Shown: positions 24,101 to 32,000 of the stretch, one piece after another | Layout of the letters: the number at the start of each line of letters is the position of its first letter | Numbering within the stretch: position 1 is the first letter of the stretch | NCBI GenBank assembly: GCA_016165875.1 | Contig: JABBOT010000013.1 | Location: 13,468,014 to 13,532,013, forward strand | Reading direction: 5' to 3' | Length of the DNA: 64,000 nt | DNA from: Acanthopleura granulata | Lineage: Eukaryota > Mollusca > Polyplacophora > Chitonida > Chitonidae | Position numbers and translations under genes: made by a program | The notes under the pieces: generated by a model | Seen by the model: only the letters and a program-made list of their open reading frames with translations | Told to the model about the DNA's origin: nothing | The model's database searches: none

Positions 24101-25112
24101 ATTCAAATTGAACTTGTGAGACGAGATTCAGTATTTTGAAGAAAGTAAACACTTCTCACTGGCTGTGAAACGTTTGCAGTTTTTAATACAACAGGAGGCA
24201 TGAAATTAATGGCAATAATTAAAAAAAAATGACTATGAAACGTTTCTTGTATATTCTTCGGAGCCAAAGCATAATTTAAACTAATCAAATTTGTGTTCAT
24301 GTCAAACACATGGGCAAAAGGATCCAGATTGTCCTCGAATATACATTTAAAAAAAGTTTACTTGTATAGACTTTCTTGAGTTGTGTGTTTGATTGTTTAC
24401 TAAGTTCAAATGCGCATTCCGCTACACGAAATCTACACAGTTTGTTCAAACATCTGAGCATGTAGGCCTGTTTATGTTACAAACATTTTCTCTATCGCTA
24501 ACTGGAAAGTCTGTATTAATTAAAGAAGAGCGACTATTATTGGGGTAACACTTTGGTTCAGAGAACAGCTGTATGTCACGAGGTTTGTCAGATATTTACT
24601 CAGAGCACTCCAATTGTACACGAGGGATTAGTGGCGGTCAGATTTACAGTGTTCCACCGATCGACGATCCAAGTGTGGTTTTTAACAGTCATGAAATCAA
24701 CCAAAAAATAAACAAACATATAACGGTCATTGATCGGTGGAAAACTATAAATCTGACCACCATTAATTTTTGTATAATTGGGACATTCTTGAGTACGGCG
24801 ATTAATAAATACATAAATAAATAAACAAAATAACGATAGATTGTTTTAGAATGCATCTTATGAAGAATTTATCTTGCGAGAATTCACGTATAACTTAGAT
24901 ATTTTTTGAGACTCTTGCTTTGAATATAGGTGATGAAGTTATATTAGGGTGTATCAGCGTTTCGCAAAATACGTTGTTCTTAACTGGAATCATTTGAGCG
25001 CAGATATGTTCTCACCTTTACTTGAGAAGTGGTTCTTAAGAGCTGTACTGTCCATAGCTGCAGCCGTCACCAAGACAGACCAGAACCCAGCGAGCAACCT
25101 CAACGTCCCCAT
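3052..25112 (-). CDS. Membrane-anchored ADAM/ADAMTS-like metalloprotease with eight PLAC-like modules (23 exons)
   Basis: Predicted M12B (reprolysin) zinc endopeptidase at the cell surface. The 23 exons, listed separately, sum to 3192 nt (1063 residues plus stop) with every junction in phase. Approximate order: signal peptide 1-20, prodomain to 186 ending in the furin-type RERR, catalytic domain 187-410 with HELGHSLGSYHD (351-362) and Met-turn GYIMA, ADAMTS-type disintegrin/cysteine-rich region 412-512, eight PLAC-like modules 513-840, Thr-rich mucin-like stalk to about 1000, transmembrane helix 1019-1040, basic tail starting CRRKKAK. ADAMTS enzymes are normally secreted and carry thrombospondin type 1 repeats; none is seen here. 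C. elegans MIG-17 is a known PLAC-bearing relative of this broad type. Substrate is unknown. The exon model is seen in the sequence; family placement is from motifs; membrane anchoring is inferred. Confidence 0.85.
3413..4042 (-). CDS. Gene 1 exon 22: PLAC-like module 8 and Thr-rich stalk
   Basis: A 210-codon exon, phase 1-1. It opens with GCEYGDQANGCTAFHC ... RCCGTCWNF and then runs into about 150 residues of Thr, Pro, Ser and Lys, a probable O-glycosylated mucin-like stalk. Acceptor TTCGGCCAG, donor AGTGG|GTAAGA. Confidence 0.87.
4601..4735 (-). CDS. Gene 1 exon 21: PLAC-like module 7 with a GC splice donor
   Basis: Forty-five codons, phase 1-1. DCEFGDRAPADNCIHLISNR ... RICCTTCQSL, ending TKPG. 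Acceptor TATTGCAG. The only donor that ends the module at its conserved PG and keeps phase 1 is CCAG|GCGAGT, a GC-AG intron; no in-phase GT is nearby. Confidence 0.8.
5330..5500 (+). mobile_element. SINE, 5' truncated
   Basis: Lacks the tRNA head; starts cggccgtacgtgggaaggtt and ends in an AAATAAAT tail 25 bp from gene 1 exon 20. Confidence 0.8.
5525..5650 (-). CDS. Gene 1 exon 20: PLAC-like module 6
   Basis: Forty-two codons, phase 1-1. ADPLCPFGDKNRNCSTIERR ... DTCCKTCGDW, ending SAPG. Acceptor TTTTACAG, donor CCGG|GTAAGT. A SINE tail lies 25 bp beyond the donor. Confidence 0.87.
6045..6600. repeat. Degenerate 22-bp minisatellite
   Basis: About 25 diverged copies of a unit like gatgctcgttttcctaagag plus gc, in the intron after gene 1 exon 19. 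Confidence 0.8.
6695..6799 (-). CDS. Gene 1 exon 19: PLAC-like module 5
   Basis: Thirty-five codons, the shortest module, phase 1-1. GCEWGDRDPACAVAPRDLCY ... NICCETCIPG. Acceptor GACTGTAG, donor GGGAG|GTGAGT. A 22-bp minisatellite lies just beyond its 3' side. Confidence 0.85.
6830..6935 (-). repeat. Degraded SINE-like fragment
   Basis: TTTA-type tail followed by a short body with 'gtaaaccaccgac' also seen near 35040; family uncertain. Confidence 0.4.
7412..7510 (+). mobile_element. SINE 3' fragment
   Basis: From tagggctctgtccgattttc to the AAATAAA tail, in gene 1 intron. Confidence 0.75.
7765..7887 (-). CDS. Gene 1 exon 18: PLAC-like module 4
   Basis: Forty-one codons, phase 1-1. DCPYGDRNTDVCSTIQKYQC ... 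STCCEACDRL. Acceptor GCGTTCAG, donor TACAG|GTTAGG. Confidence 0.86.
8059..8150 (+). mobile_element. SINE 3' fragment
   Basis: From agtttcctcccatcattat to the AAATAAAT tail; typical sequence ggccgccgtcgtataagtga. Confidence 0.8.
8199..8284. repeat. Short inverted repeat
   Basis: gtgtgcacaagtaggtc and gacctacttgtgcgcacac face each other around about 40 bp; could be a hairpin or a small element remnant. Confidence 0.55.
8604..8733 (+). mobile_element. Second-family SINE copy
   Basis: Starts in ttgcaaagggcagtggtttc and ends gaaatattcttggatacagc gttaaac, sharing the 3' domain of the main SINE. Confidence 0.6.
8913..9029 (-). CDS. Gene 1 exon 17: PLAC-like module 3
   Basis: Thirty-nine codons, phase 1-1. 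DCRYGDSNPTCSSIDTSSCY ... ETCCKTCPQR, ending EKPG. Acceptor GATTCAG. The donor is weak (CCCG|GTTTGT), which could favour alternative use. Confidence 0.83.
9179..9245. repeat. GA-rich microsatellite
   Basis: Imperfect (GA)n and (GGGA)n run in the intron before gene 1 exon 17. Confidence 0.9.
9246..10339. other. Gene 1 intron, no feature seen
   Basis: AT-rich intron sequence without a recognisable element. Confidence 0.5.
10340..10465 (-). CDS. Gene 1 exon 16: PLAC-like module 2
   Basis: Forty-two codons, phase 1-1. ECPYGDKDKICELISPYNCY ... ASCCETCPDW. Acceptor TTTCCAG, donor AACG|GTAAGA. Confidence 0.87.
10638..10727 (+). mobile_element. SINE fragment with internal deletion
   Basis: cgtgggaaggtcag ... 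ccggtttcctc joins directly to the AAATAAAT tail; the usual 70-bp 3' domain is missing. Confidence 0.6.
11045..11191 (-). CDS. Gene 1 exon 15: PLAC-like module 1
   Basis: Forty-nine codons, phase 1-1. Starts ETCPFGDSPG and ends RICCASC...RRSNPG. Six cysteines in the C-x-[FYW]-G-D ... C ... C ... CC-x2-C order; the longest C1-C2 spacing of the set. Acceptor TGCACAG, donor CCCAG|GTGCCT. Confidence 0.83.
11487..11538 (-). CDS. Gene 1 exon 14: end of the cysteine-rich region
   Basis: Short 52-nt exon encoding WCDQGSCVSNAEAEALD. It completes the 'CG..WC..G.CV' motif begun in exon 13 and converts phase 0 to phase 1, as required by the module that follows. Acceptor CACAACTAG, donor GATG|GTAAGG. Confidence 0.82.
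12828..13325. mobile_element. 498-bp inverted-repeat element (MITE) flanked by TTAA
   Basis: Ends are AGGGAAAGACCTCGTAAA and its inverted match TTTACGAGGTCTTTCCCT, each bordered by TTAA (12824-12827, 13326-13329). The arms stay similar for about 180 bp, including atggtgggttttatgga against tccataaaacccaccat. No coding capacity. The TTAA target recalls piggyBac-type transposition; the family is inferred. Confidence 0.85.
13374..13638 (-). mobile_element. Full-length SINE next to gene 1 exon 13
   Basis: Complete copy from ggggcctccgaggctctgtc on the minus strand to a TTTATTTA-type tail. It has the same orientation as gene 1 and lies 37 bp past the exon 13 donor. Confidence 0.88.
13675..13788 (-). 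CDS. Gene 1 exon 13: cysteine-rich region
   Basis: Contains LWTICSGVQCVTGTGC and APVQGLPCGNMM, the 'lwC...C......GtpCg' core. Acceptor GATTTGCAG, donor ATG|GTGAGT, phase 0 to 0. A full-length SINE ends 37 bp beyond the donor. Confidence 0.83.
14472..14607 (-). CDS. Gene 1 exon 12: ADAMTS-type cysteine-rich region
   Basis: Encodes SGTNCLVP, then LPPGQVYTMDAICRNTFGRG and SAFCR. This reproduces the 'CL...LPG..Y..d.qCr..fG.gs..C' signature at the start of the ADAMTS disintegrin-like region. Acceptor TGTTTCAG, donor CGG|GTGAGA. Confidence 0.85.
15010..15258. repeat. 21-bp minisatellite
   Basis: About 11 copies of gatgtaaagttacagcaaac plus t, in the intron between gene 1 exons 11 and 12, abutting a SINE tail. 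Confidence 0.88.
15262..15330 (+). mobile_element. SINE tail fragment
   Basis: cataagtgaaatattcttca and gttaaacaacaatcaa, directly after the 21-bp minisatellite. Confidence 0.65.
15384..15551 (-). CDS. Gene 1 exon 11: third zinc ligand and Met-turn
   Basis: Starts LGSYHDGRTPECTGASGYIM, giving the third zinc-ligand histidine (361), the following Asp and the Met-turn methionine. It ends FRQRISDMD. Acceptor CATCCTAG, donor GATAG|GTTTGT. Confidence 0.9.
16114..16219 (-). CDS. Gene 1 exon 10: zinc-binding helix
   Basis: Encodes GLAYVNTICTEDSTSV, then FIGVLTAAHELGH; His351, Glu352 and His355 are the first zinc ligands and the catalytic base. Acceptor TCGCACAG, donor CACAG|GTAAGG; the split Ser codon completes HELGHS. 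Confidence 0.9.
16421..16568 (-). mobile_element. SINE, truncated
   Basis: Tail and body up to ggctggcagacc, tRNA head missing; lies between gene 1 exons 9 and 10. Confidence 0.8.
16675..16688 (-). CDS. Gene 1 exon 9: 14-nt microexon in the catalytic domain
   Basis: The sequence GGAAGACTTTGCAG sits between TTTTCTAG and GTAATG. Exons 8 and 10 do not join in frame directly. Inserting these 14 nt gives MMFTA-EDFA-GLAYVNTIC, which matches the family pattern before the zinc-binding helix, with phase 2 in and 1 out. Confidence 0.72.
16969..17123 (-). CDS. Gene 1 exon 8: catalytic domain
   Basis: Contains LDV...LLSFTEWRKV and LHDHAMMFTA, equivalent to the 'F..WR...HDhA.l.T' segment of ADAM and ADAMTS proteases. 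Acceptor TTGTACAG, donor CAGC|GTAAGT, phase 0 to 2. Confidence 0.84.
18073..18150 (-). CDS. Gene 1 exon 7: catalytic domain
   Basis: Encodes MDLRYSNIQEPDMTFRIVYA and a short tail, matching the 'vdLrY..l..p.i.frlv' element of reprolysins. Acceptor CATCCAG, donor AAA|GTGAGC, phase 0 to 0. Confidence 0.82.
18284..18501 (-). mobile_element. SINE with internal deletion
   Basis: Tail, body and a diverged head ending near gcccggggcgcc; the middle is shortened. Confidence 0.75.
18790..18883 (-). CDS. Gene 1 exon 6: catalytic domain
   Basis: Encodes WYARSAATSS, then LANLRQYYAFLMEG, the helix that precedes the second strand in M12B proteases. Acceptor CTGCTCAG, donor GGG|GTAAGG, phase 2 to 0. Confidence 0.83.
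19426..19504 (-). CDS. Gene 1 exon 5: furin-type site and start of the catalytic domain
   Basis: Encodes KSRERRQTQTVYEVEILVVL, joining a dibasic RERR cleavage site to the first strand of the reprolysin fold (EILVVLDYSVF). Cleavage after residue 186 would release the active enzyme. Acceptor CCAACAG, donor TTT|GTGAGT, phase 1 to 2. Confidence 0.83.
20058..20214 (-). CDS. Gene 1 exon 4: prodomain, third part
   Basis: Encodes DGVFSHGGRDYYIAPELN and then an acidic stretch, typical of the end of the M12B propeptide. Acceptor AACCAG, donor TTA|GTAAGT, phase 0 to 1. Confidence 0.82.
20433..20645 (-). mobile_element. SINE, head truncated
   Basis: Long TTTA tail, then the standard body to gagctcacagcggc. 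Confidence 0.82.
21133..21213 (-). CDS. Gene 1 exon 3: prodomain, second part
   Basis: Twenty-seven codons, phase 0 to 0, containing HYKCSSHGGSFMV. The cysteine is a candidate inhibitory or structural cysteine of the prodomain. Acceptor CCCTCAG, donor ATT|GTAAGT. Confidence 0.8.
21477..21682 (-). CDS. Gene 1 exon 2: prodomain, first part
   Basis: Sixty-eight codons with the reprolysin-propeptide pattern SVSFTLGGETMTFHLEKN followed by VPTYILADR. Acceptor CCACACAG, donor TAT|GTAAGT. The incoming phase matches exon 1 and the outgoing phase is 0. Confidence 0.85.
21683..24626. other. Gene 1 intron 1, mostly featureless
   Basis: About 3 kb of AT-rich sequence in the first coding intron. No gene, SINE or clear repeat was recognised before the inverted-repeat element at 24627. 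Confidence 0.5.
24627..24767. mobile_element. 141-bp inverted-repeat element
   Basis: Arms attagtggcggtcagattta and (inverted) attaatggtggtcagattta continue to ttccaccgatc, about 37 bp each. A SINE tail fragment follows at once. Confidence 0.75.
24770..24828 (+). mobile_element. SINE tail fragment
   Basis: gggacattcttgagtacggc then ATAAATAAAT. Confidence 0.65.
25016..25112 (-). CDS. Gene 1 exon 1: start codon and signal peptide
   Basis: Encodes MGTLRLLAGFWSVLVTAAAM followed by a polar stretch ending HFSSK, a short n-region plus hydrophobic core typical of a secretory signal. Donor AAAG|GTGAGA leaves phase 1. A CCTGCAG acceptor-like site lies 4 nt upstream of the ATG, so a separate 5' UTR exon is likely further right. 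Confidence 0.8.
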
Positions 25113-26119
25113 CGTGACTGCAGGCGACAGTAAGAATTCCCACGTAACCTAAGCCTTTGGTCCTTTTACAGATGTTTGGTGGTGATGTGAGAACGCTTCA
25201 ATTTATGGTCAAAGAAACTTTGCGCTTGGAGGATAACTTGCTAAGGAAGTTATCCCGCGAAACCCTGGTATCCTTTGTCTGATATGTAGTCTTCAGTGAA
25301 TGGAGACTTTAACATGGATTTTGAGCTCAAGTTATTCGGCGGTTCTAGGGCAGTCACTGACTCACTGTCAAGTAAATATGGAAATATCATGCACTTCTTC
25401 CGCAAGTTGTAGATCGCATGCTCAGTTGTTTCTTTAAGTTTTGCAGTGACTTGTCGATACCATGGTAATACTCGGAAAGAGGACAGATATTTCCATATTC
25501 ACCCAGCTCGTGGTTTACTGACTTACAGACACAAAAGGCAGACCTAGTTCCGTATCATTCAAGGGAACCTGTTTAGCATTATAATACACCGTGGTTTTGA
25601 AATATCCTCGGCTGTAAAAAAAGGTGCACAACTGCACAGCTGCCTTTAATATACAGCCGGCCTAAGCTATGGCTTGTTAATTCTTGTTAAGTTTTGCAGG
25701 ACTGATTCACTGACGGCAACGGATGGTGATTACGGTCGTGTCGAGAAAAACTTTTCCCTTGTGTGTCAATTATGTTTATGGTTGGAGCAAACGGAGTGCA
25801 ACGGCGGAAAAAAAACAGGCAGACAAACTTGGGTTCAAACACAGATCTGATGAGAGCAGTGAGCCATCGCTCCGCCTGTGCTTCAAATGCTATTTGACGA
25901 AATAAATTATCCCATACCTCGAAAAATCAATAAATCACACAATCAAACAACCAGTTAACAGTTTAATACACTCAAACAAGAGCTTGACCAATCGATGTTC
26001 TGTGAATCGATGTCAACCGAGCAATAAATAACTATTGCTTATAATAAACACATTTGAGCAAAAATGTGGAATACTTTACTTGTGAGACAGTGATATTGGT
26101 TTAAATGAAAACAAAGCCG

Positions 26120-26245
26120 CTCAGTAACTTACCAGAGGTCTAAGGTTTAACCCAAGGCACTCTGGTTTCCACCACCCCAATAAACGGCGCGAAATCTCAT
26201 AAATGAAAATATCTTGAGCATAGCGTTCTAAATAATCAAATAAGT
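26120..26245 (+). mobile_element. Second-family SINE copy
   Basis: cagtaacttaccagaggtct ... ggcactctggtttcc ... tatcttgagcatagcgttct then AAATAAG. Confidence 0.55.
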
Positions 26246-26707
26246 ACAACCATCGGTTGATAGAATCGAGCATTCGATGTCAAGGACCTTTCTACTAGGA
26301 GTTAGCGCATAAACGTTTTTCAGCATTAACTGAAGCAAATGCTGCATCCATCTGTGTAGTCTTCACTTCCAGTGTATGTATACTGTCAACAATATTTAGC
26401 AAGACCGACTGAGTAAATTCGCGTTGGACTCAAAAGGCTTAGTCTGGCCAGCTGACATTGATCTCGTCTTTACTATTTACAGGCATGTACATACTAACCT
26501 GGGCGTTGGCCGACTGAAGTCACATCTCTCATACAAGCCTATACTAGCAAGAATACAGTTTTTTCGATATACAAAGAAAAAGCACCCAAATGTCTTTGTG
26601 TAGATGTTTACTTTCGGATTGCGTTTAACCTGAGGGTGAAGACAAAGACAGCATGAAAAAGAATTTAGAATTTTTTAAAAATAACTTGTAGATGGCTATG
26701 GGTTCCC

Positions 26708-26775
26708 CAGGTACTGCCCAGTTTTTTAGTGAAATATTCTTGATTATGGAGTAAAACACCAATCAAAAACATAAT
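26708..26775 (+). mobile_element. SINE tail fragment
   Basis: agtgaaatattcttgattat then gtaaaacaccaatcaaaa. Confidence 0.65.
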
Positions 26776-27352
26776 AAGTATAGGTTTGCATAATTTTGAC
26801 ATGAGGGGATTTTGCCAGTAACATGTGACCTTTCACGGTGATTCATATCAAGATGGTCAGATTCATTGTTGGAGGTACAGTGGAAAGACAAGGGGAATCC
26901 CCTACACTTCGACACTGTGATCTGATTGGTGATTGGCTAATGAACGCCTGTCAATAATCTGTCCGGTTTGATATCTGAAATCGATAGCATAGACTGTATC
27001 TGAAAGAAACTGTACTTCAAGTTTTCACTTCTGAGGACATTGAAATTCATATATTTGATTTTACCATTTAAAGGGACCTAAAAAGACACTAACTGCATCG
27101 TTCCAAGATGGATAATTAACTTAATACGCTATCATTTTCAGTTACACAATGAGAAAAGTATTTAGTAATCATGAAATAAGCAGAAGAATCTCATTCAGCC
27201 ATTACACCTGGTCACAAGTGAACGTTCATTGTGGGCGTTGGTGACACCTGGTGTCACAAGTACGTCCTAACTATGACGTTTATTTTGGGGGAGACTATAT
27301 AGAGATGAAATTAATCAAAGCATGACTCGACAACTTAATTATTTAACAGAGC

Positions 27353-27358
27353 TTTATT
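27353..27358 (-). promoter_or_regulatory. Poly(A) signal, gene 2
   Basis: AATAAA on the minus strand, 234 nt beyond the stop of the calmodulin-like gene and in a suitable place for its 3' end. Confidence 0.5.
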
Positions 27359-27591
27359 GCAACAACCAAGTGCAAAATAAATAAACATGAAAATACATTC
27401 AAGATACCAATTAAAGTACAATGAAATCAATTTCTTAAATTAGCGAAACCTGTACACGTAGGTGGGTTTTAATTGGTCCCTGCTGGTGTGGGGTAGTTTC
27501 GTGAAACATGGCAAGAGGACCTTCCTGCTACCGCAAAACCGCAAAAGACCAAAACAAAAAGCAGACCCGCTTCCAAAGTGAGGTTCCTTCT

Positions 27592-27620
27592 TTAGTTCGA
27601 GCAGAGCAAATCCACGAATT
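27592..27620 (-). CDS. Gene 2 exon 5: last codons and stop
   Basis: Encodes EFVDLLCSN and TAA, completing EF-hand 4 (NYNEF). Acceptor TCTGTTACAG. Confidence 0.83.
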
Positions 27621-29035
27621 CTGTAACAGAGAAAAAAAAGTTTGTGTAAAAATAAATTAATCGTATGCCTACAATTGGAGTTTTATTAGCCTGCATTACA
27701 GAATTCGTGGCAACTCTGATCGGTCAGTATTTTAAGGTATAACCCTTTATTAACACACCAGTAAACCATCATACATATGGGTCAGGCCATTTTTGGGGTG
27801 AGGGGGGGTGAGGGGGACATTAATACATTTGCCAGTGAGAATTGTTGAATTGAAATGTAAAACGAGTTCCAACATACTGATACAAGAATGCGCTGGATCG
27901 TACCACAGACGTGCTCTCAGTGCACCTTTCCTCAGATTTAGTTATCCACAAGTCAATGTTTCAAGCAGCAACTAGATCTGACTTCAGTGAGATTTCAATG
28001 GCCCCCTTACATTCCTTTCATGTTAATTTTTATTACAAGTGATGACAACACAGTATTTCAAGTCTAGACCAGTGATGTCTAGTATAGTGCATTTTTGCAC
28101 AATATACCGCATTTTATTTGCCTAATTCTTCTTAAGCCATGGTGCTATCTGGGTTGTATAAGATGCCATCATGTTTATATTTATTCAACACCGCCCTCCT
28201 GATCAACACAACAGCGTGGCGAGCTCTTCACATGTGTGGTGAAAACACTAATGAAAAACTGTATATGTCCTGTCTCATGAGCAAGAAGATGTTACATGTA
28301 GGGCATGATTTTCTGGACATTACTACCAGCGCCACAGTTTATAACATCAGTATTTTTAACAACCCGAGGTTAGTTAATAACAAATAAACCCATAATGGCA
28401 CAGAATGGCAATAACGGAAAGCAAACTTGAATCAAGTTGACACAACTCTTACTCCTGATATGAGATGTTTACGATACGTGTGGCTATTTGCGAACTGGAT
28501 TGACTTAAATTATACTTTATATCATAGACACAAGATTGTGATTCTTTGGAAATGCTCACAACGCCATGATCTTATTAGCTAATCAAAAAACGTTTAGAAA
28601 CGACCATGATAAAGAGAGGCCAAACATGTCTTGATTTCATGGCGCTGACATTATTTGCTGAACTAATTGGTTCAAGTCCTCCAGGACTGGTTGCACGTGG
28701 GGGCTAATGATTATCTGTAAAGGAAGCCTGGGTTTCGACCAAGCACGGAGAATGTATTTCCATCTGTATCCACCTTTGATCACTTTAACGTACGTCGAGG
28801 ACAATGTTTTTGGTAGAGAAAAGCGCTCTGCCCATCTAATAAACGTACCGCTTCACTGTGGTATAACCAAACGCACGTCTCAGTGTTAAAGCGTTGTTAA
28901 CCTCAACAGTGACACAAAATTCCTTTCGTTCATCAATTCAGATTTCGTGCATTTTATGCAAATCATTAGATTTGCTACACTGGCAGGGTTTCAAACAGAA
29001 AATTACACGTAAGCAAACTGAACTGTTGTATTCAT

Positions 29036-29066
<31 letters not shown>

Positions 29067-32000
29067 TGTATTTGATTAGTGTTTCACGCCGTACTCAAGA
29101 ATATTTCACATACACGACGGCGACCAGCATTGTGGTGGGAGGAAACCGGGCAGAGCCCGGTGGAAACTCACGACCATCCGCGGGTGGCTGGCAGACCTCC
29201 CTACGTACGGCCGGAGAGGAAGCCAGCATGAGCTGGTCCTGAACTCACAGCGACCGCATTGGTGGGAGGTTTCTGGGCCATTACGCTGTGCTAGGGCGTT
29301 AACCAACTGAGCCACGGAGGCCCCATAACTGTCGTGTTATAGACATAAATCACTATACACGCGCTTTTGTTTATCCCACGTTTGGCCCGTTCCACCCGTG
29401 CGTACTAATGAGCTGGGCGAAACAGCTTCCAGACTTATTCAAATGGCATTTAGTGGCCACCACATTCAGTGAATCCAGTGGACAATCACATGGATAAGGA
29501 AAAGTAAGCACTGACCATTAAAAAGTAAGCACTGACCATTATAGTTTATTTTCCCATCGTTGTTCTTGTCGGCTACTTTGATCATTTCGTCTATTTCCTT
29601 GGGCGATAACCCTTCTTCTCCGAGTCTCTTCATGACTTCTGCTAGTTCCGCAGAATCTATAAAGTTACTGTTGTCGCGGTCAAAAATCTTGAAGGCTAGC
29701 CTGAGTTCTTCTTTTTCTTCCTCTTGAGATTTCAAACCTTTTATGGAGACCAGTCTCGTGAATTCGTCGAAGTCGATAACACCGTTCTCTGGAAAATAAA
29801 CAGGATCTGTGTTGATCGCAAACCACAACAGCATATACGCGGAATGGGAAAATACTATCGACATTTTCCAAAAGTGTTGAACTTCTACTGAAAACACATG
29901 TTAAATGCTGTAAAACGCGAGTGTCAGTATTTCAGAATGGCTATCCCCAGACCTTCCGGAAATCCGCCTTTGGTTGAACAGATCGAGCATTAGTGCCAAC
30001 AGTACTAATGTACTAATCAAAATCTTCAATTCACAAATCAGTGAAAGAGCGGAGTTGACTTCATAAAGATCACTTCATGAAGAAACCGGGCTCAGCTCGG
30101 GAAGAGGAGGAGGCTGGGGCGAATCCCACGACCATCCGTAGGTTGCTTAAAGACTTTCCCACCTTCCCATGATGGGAGAGGACGCCAGTTTTACTCGAAC
30201 TTAACTCACAGCGACCGCCCTAGAGAGAGACTCTTTATTCACTGAGCTGCACTAACAAGGTATTAAAAGAAAAGGCCACATTTATAGAAAGTACACATCA
30301 TCCGAGATTCCATACTGAATCCAAATATGTTATTTCTTGGCATTTTTTTTTTACAGTGATTAAAACAGCCTTAAAGATTGAAGTTCTGCGGTGTACTTTA
30401 TCGACCATGTAGAAAGCATAGGGGCGTTTTTCAGCTGCAAAACATCCTCTGATTGCTTTATGCCTGCGTTCTACGTGAAGATATATGTAGTACAACACCT
30501 GTATCTGGATTTAATATGAAAACAAGTACAGCATGTTTAGCAGCAAAACACAGAATCTGTGACGTAGCTGTGTTTCAATATGATCCAAAAAGTCCACCGT
30601 AGCACCTCAATATTTTACTCACTGTAAAATGATAAAAAGTAGTCAAGACCATATTTTGAATCAGCACGAAATTGTCTTTCAGATGATACATATACTTTCT
30701 AGAGAAATGTGGCCTTTTACTTTAAATCATTGGGCCAATATCTCTGAGCTGACTCACGTGTGATGTCCGCATTTTTGATCATATCCTCCAGGTTCTTTTT
30801 CGTGGGATTTTGTCCCAGAGATCGCAGAACCGTCCCAAGTTCCGATATGGAGATGACTCCATCGCCATTCTTGTCAAACATGCTAAACGCCTCTTTGATT
30901 TCTGAAAGTCAAGAAAATAATGTTAATTTACAGATGCACGTTGCTTTGGGAACGTTTGTTCAACACAGCATTATGAATGTGTGGCTGAAAACAAAAATAA
31001 TGTGTTTCCATATTGCTCAATTAGGGATCTCCATTGTATTTAAGAATTTTTCACCTGAAAGGTTAGAAGTCACCACCTATAACTAAAGGCCATTCCATGC
31101 TCATTCCAAATATGGTCATCACGATGACAGTGATTGGGTTTTTACGTGGACTTTTTGAACCATGCTGAAAAAGTTGAAGCACAGTGACGTCACAGATTTT
31201 TTCCGGCTGCTCAACATCCTCTGATTGATATATTTCAACATGAATATACATATAGTACTATATATTCACTGTGTAAATATTGGTCGGTTTAACAGTAAAA
31301 AAAAAGTTCTACGTGAATATATGTGTGGTATACGAGACCTGTACCCGGATTTATTGTGGAAATATAAGTTACAGCGTGTTTAGCAGCAGAAAAAGAATCT
31401 GTGACGTCACTGTGCTTCAGCCTATTCAATATGGCTTCAGTAGCCCACCGTAAAGCGTTTTTACATACATTTTGTTCACTGTAAAAATGTCAAACGATGA
31501 TGAAAACCACGTTTAGCACGCGCATGAAATGGCTTTTTAAACTACATTTTTGAAAGGAGGCCTCTTCCTTTAAGAAATGTTTGATTGGGATGGTGAATGA
31601 ACAAAACCGGTGTCCGATTTTCAGATTTGTCCGATGGATATTGTAGCTATCTTTCACCGCTTTTATATGTTCAGGAAAAAAAATGATTTTATCCTTTTTG
31701 GGGCCACACAGATTTACAGAGAGAATGTGTTATCAAGTAATTATGTTAAAGCTTTGGTTTTAGCGCCAGTTCCTTAAAATTATTGGAAAAAAAGGTAATT
31801 ACCACGTTTGTAACTATATAGAGAAAGGGTTTGTAGCAAGGAAAGGTTAGAATATATTACCCATTCTCAATTATGTATAGCACTCTTTATAAGAAAAGTT
31901 CCTGTCCAAAATAATCTACTCAAGAATCCAAACATACCTGCAATCCTCTCCTTGGAAAGATTTTTCTGCAAAGTATAAAGTATATAAACAATTTAAAGTA

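Larger units (their letters stand above)
25113..27352. other. Gap between genes 1 and 2
   Basis: Upstream of gene 1 and downstream of gene 2. Probably holds the gene 1 promoter and a 5' UTR exon, which cannot be placed. Contains a second-family SINE (26120-26245), a SINE tail (26708-26775) and a TTAAAGGGACC motif near 27068 similar to the inverted-repeat element ends. Confidence 0.45.
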
